6,694 nucleotides of DNA. Source: Eubacteriales Family XIII. Incertae Sedis bacterium. Its GTDB lineage: Bacteria; Bacillota; Clostridia; Peptostreptococcales; Anaerovoracaceae. The stretch covers positions 1 to 6,694 of the forward strand of contig JAITEX010000185.1 in NCBI GenBank assembly GCA_031281765.1. Direction: 5' to 3'. The notes under the pieces were generated by a model. The model was not told the DNA's origin and searched no databases. It worked only from the letters and a program-made list of their open reading frames with translations. The translations under genes and the position numbers were made by a program. Of the stretch, positions 4,774-6,694 are shown one piece after another; the stretch's first letter is position 1, and each line of letters begins with the position of its first letter.

Positions 4774-6018
4774 ATGAAGGACCTGATAATAAAAAATGTG
4801 ACGGTGGTTGACGGCCGGGGCGGCGAGCCCTTTGTTGCGGATATACATATAGCGCGGGGCATAATTGATGAAATCGCCGGCGCGCGCGGGGACGTCCGCG
4901 GCGAAAACTTCACGCGCATCATCGACGGCGCCGGGTTGATTGCAGCGCCGGGTTTTGTGGATATACACGTGCATTTCCGCGACCCGGGATTTACGGAGAA
5001 AGAGGATATTGTGAGCGGCGGCGAAGCCGCCGCGGCGGGCGGGTTTACGACGGTCTGCTGTATGCCGAACACGAGCCCGGCCATACATGAGCCGGACGTG
5101 CTGCTCGATATAGACAGGCGCGCGCGCGCCGCGGGCAAGGTCAACCTTCTCGCCGTCAGCGCGCTCACGCGCGGGCAGGCCGGAACGGAGCTCGTCGATT
5201 TCGCGGCGATGGACGCGGCGGCGACGCGCTGCCGGGAGCTTACGGGCCATGGCGTGGCCGGCGTCAGCGAGGACGGAAAGACGTTGGACGATGAGGGCCT
5301 GATGCGGAAGGTCCTCTCGGAGGCCGGACGGCTCGGGCTTCCCGTGATGGACCACGCGGAGCCCGAGGTGGAAATCACGAAGCGGAATATACGGTTTGCG
5401 CGGGAGACGGCCGCCCATATCCATATCCAGCATATTAGCACGAAGGCGGCGGTTGACGCGCTGAGAGACGCGAAGAAAGAACTGCCGAATATCACCTGTG
5501 AGACCGCGCCGCACTATTTCACCTTGACAAGCGAGGCGCTCTCGCGGCTCGGGCCGAACGCGAAGATGAACCCGCCGCTGAAGGGAGAGCGTGACAGAGA
5601 GGCGGTTCTCGAGGGAATCGCGGACGGTACGATAGACTGTATCGCGACGGACCACGCGCCGCATACGGCAGCGGAAAAGGCGCGGCCCGTGAATGAAGCG
5701 CCCTTCGGTATTATCGGCCTTGAAACCTGTTTCCCGCTCGCGTATACGCGGCTCGTCAAAACGGGGATACTTACGTTGCCGCAGCTGATAGACAAGATGT
5801 CGGCGGCGCCGGCTCGTCTGATAGGCTTGAGCCGCGGCAGGTTATCGGTGGGAAAGGCGGCGGACATCGTACTGATAGACCCCTCTTGTGAGGGCAGGAT
5901 AGACAGCGCGGGCTTCCGCTCAAAAGCCCGCAATACGCCGTTTGACGGTATGCCGGTCAGCGGCCGTATCACGCATACCCTGCTTAATGGAAAGATAACG
6001 TATGAAAGGACCCTATGA
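4774..6018 (+). CDS. pyrC: Dihydroorotase, class I type
   Basis: PyrC is a zinc amidohydrolase that reversibly closes N-carbamoyl-aspartate to dihydroorotate. ATG 4774 gives 414 residues beginning MKDLIIKNVTVVDG, which fits the family start; ATG 4747 would add nine residues (MHGRVDGDS). Motifs, numbered from 4774: IHVHFRDPGF with metal ligands His65 and His67 and substrate Arg69; CMPNTSPAI with Asn99; GVSEDGKTLDD with the bridging Asp167; VMDHAEPE with His194; QHISTKAAV with His220; NAKMNPPLK with Asn266; ATDHAPH with catalytic Asp293; EAPFGIIGLET; and a C-terminal GKAADIVLIDP closing the amidohydrolase sandwich domain. The gap between His194 and His220 is 26 residues, whereas in the Bacillus-type class I enzymes I recall it is about 53, so a loop segment is absent while the metal ligands are kept. 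The gene lies 34 bases after pyrI and overlaps pyrF by 4 bases (ATGA). Allantoinase or hydantoinase is unlikely given the operon. Confidence 0.95.
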   Translation: MKDLIIKNVTVVDGRGGEPFVADIHIARGIIDEIAGARGDVRGENFTRIIDGAGLIAAPGFVDIHVHFRDPGFTEKEDIVSGGEAAAAGGFTTVCCMPNTSPAIHEPDVLLDIDRRARAAGKVNLLAVSALTRGQAGTELVDFAAMDAAATRCRELTGHGVAGVSEDGKTLDDEGLMRKVLSEAGRLGLPVMDHAEPEVEITKRNIRFARETAAHIHIQHISTKAAVDALRDAKKELPNITCETAPHYFTLTSEALSRLGPNAKMNPPLKGERDREAVLEGIADGTIDCIATDHAPHTAAEKARPVNEAPFGIIGLETCFPLAYTRLVKTGILTLPQLIDKMSAAPARLIGLSRGRLSVGKAADIVLIDPSCEGRIDSAGFRSKARNTPFDGMPVSGRITHTLLNGKITYERTL

Positions 6019-6694
6019 ACAAGATAGACGAACTGATAGACCGCATAGACGCATTGCGGAACCCGACCGTTGTCGGACTTGACCCGACGCCGGCCCTCGT
6101 GCCCGCGCCGCTCACGGCACAGTATATAGGGCAATACGGCAAAACGCCGCGGGCCATCGCGGCCGCCTTTCTCGCCTATAACAAGGCCATTATCGACGCG
6201 ATAGCGGACGTCGTTCCAGCCGTAAAACCGCAGGTGGCCATGTACGAAGCGTACGGCGCGGACGGCGTAGCGGTCTATAGCGAAACCTGCGAATACGCGG
6301 CGTCGAAAGGGCTGATTGTCATCGGCGACGTAAAGCGCGGCGATATTTCGAGTACGGCGGCCGCTTATGCGGCCCATCTCGCGGGCGTCGATATTTTCGG
6401 CGAACGCTTCGATCCCTGGCACGAGGACTTCATCACCGTCAACCCCTATCTCGGCTCGGACGGCATCCTGCCGTTTACCCGGGCGTGCGCGGAGAGCGGC
6501 AAGGGCGTATTCGTCCTCGTCAAGACGAGCAATCCAAGCAGCGCCGAGATTCAGGACATCGAGATTGAAGAAATGCAGGCCGATTGGGAGCCTACGGGAA
6601 AATCTGCGACCGGCGACATAGTGAGCGCGCTGTTCGCCTTGAAAACTATGCCGCTGTACGAGCAGGTCGCCCGTTATGTCAACCTCTGGGGACG
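6015..6694 (+). CDS. pyrF: Orotidine 5'-phosphate decarboxylase, long (subfamily 2) form, 3'-partial
   Basis: PyrF decarboxylates OMP to UMP, the last step of the pathway. The reading frame starts at ATG 6015, overlapping the pyrC stop as ATGA, so translation is probably coupled. It runs without a stop to the right edge: 226 complete codons, with two bases left over. Motifs: GLDPTP at 21-26; AVKPQVAMYEAYG around Lys71 and Glu78; the catalytic GDVKRGDISSTAAAYA with Asp105, Lys107 and Asp110; TVNPYLGSDGI at 141-151; VLVKTSNPSS at 166-175. The NPYLG block, the long spacer between GLDP and KPQ, and a length already close to the short form without completion all fit the longer PyrF subfamily rather than the short B. 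subtilis type. About a quarter of the protein, including the phosphate-binding C-terminal part, is missing. PyrK, PyrD and PyrE genes are the expected next neighbours. Confidence 0.95.
   Translation, partial: MNKIDELIDRIDALRNPTVVGLDPTPALVPAPLTAQYIGQYGKTPRAIAAAFLAYNKAIIDAIADVVPAVKPQVAMYEAYGADGVAVYSETCEYAASKGLIVIGDVKRGDISSTAAAYAAHLAGVDIFGERFDPWHEDFITVNPYLGSDGILPFTRACAESGKGVFVLVKTSNPSSAEIQDIEIEEMQADWEPTGKSATGDIVSALFALKTMPLYEQVARYVNLWG

Noticed and set aside
5025..5040. GC-rich inverted stretch (GGCGGC...GCCGCC) in pyrC
   Set aside because: Explained by runs of Gly/Ala codons in the conserved EAAAAGGF segment; no T-tract or regulatory context.
4621..5664. 347-residue minus-strand open frame opposite pyrI/pyrC
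   Set aside because: A long antisense frame produced by GC-rich codons; Arg-rich with no recognisable domain, while the plus strand holds two well-supported enzymes.
5514..6422. 302-residue minus-strand open frame opposite pyrC/pyrF
   Set aside because: Same GC-driven shadow effect; the plus strand encodes clear dihydroorotase and OMP decarboxylase motifs here.

Overview
The window looks like chromosomal DNA of a Gram-positive anaerobe of the Clostridia type with fairly GC-rich genes. Three things point there: a papain-family cysteine peptidase joined to a lectin-like domain and to choline/glucan-type cell-wall-binding repeats, strong GGAGG-type ribosome binding sites with hairpin + T-tract terminators, and a compact pyrBI-pyrC-pyrF operon with a long-form PyrF. 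The species cannot be named from sequence reading alone. All genes are on the + strand.

Layout. (1) Positions 3-2222: the 3' part of a secreted, wall-attached C1A cysteine peptidase. The frame is open to the left edge, so the true start and signal peptide lie outside the window. A strong terminator follows (2250-2280), and a consensus extended -10 promoter element overlaps it. (2) Positions 2312-3274: two small membrane-protein genes joined stop-to-start (TAAATG). The first has a proline-rich 11-residue repeat followed by two membrane segments. The second is a DUF2752 family protein (CPxCGMTHA motif). The pair ends in a terminator whose loop is the stop codon of the second gene. (3) Positions 3301-6694: a de novo pyrimidine (UMP) operon. 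A 17-bp perfect palindrome overlaps a TATAAT box just before pyrB. Then come pyrB and pyrI (catalytic and regulatory chains of aspartate carbamoyltransferase), pyrC (class I-type dihydroorotase with a shortened metal-site segment) and pyrF (OMP decarboxylase, cut by the right edge).

How the genes work together. PyrB makes N-carbamoyl-aspartate, PyrI should give nucleotide feedback on PyrB, PyrC closes the ring to dihydroorotate, and PyrF performs the last step to UMP. The missing middle steps (PyrK/PyrD and PyrE) are expected downstream, but this is inference. The peptidase and the membrane pair have no visible functional link to pyrimidine synthesis; terminators separate the three blocks.

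No stretch over 300 bases lacks a gene. I found no RNA genes, mobile elements or CRISPR array. I do not see a wholly new system; the points most worth checking are the palindrome at the pyr promoter, the promoter nested in a terminator, the short-loop dihydroorotase, and the uncharacterised membrane pair.
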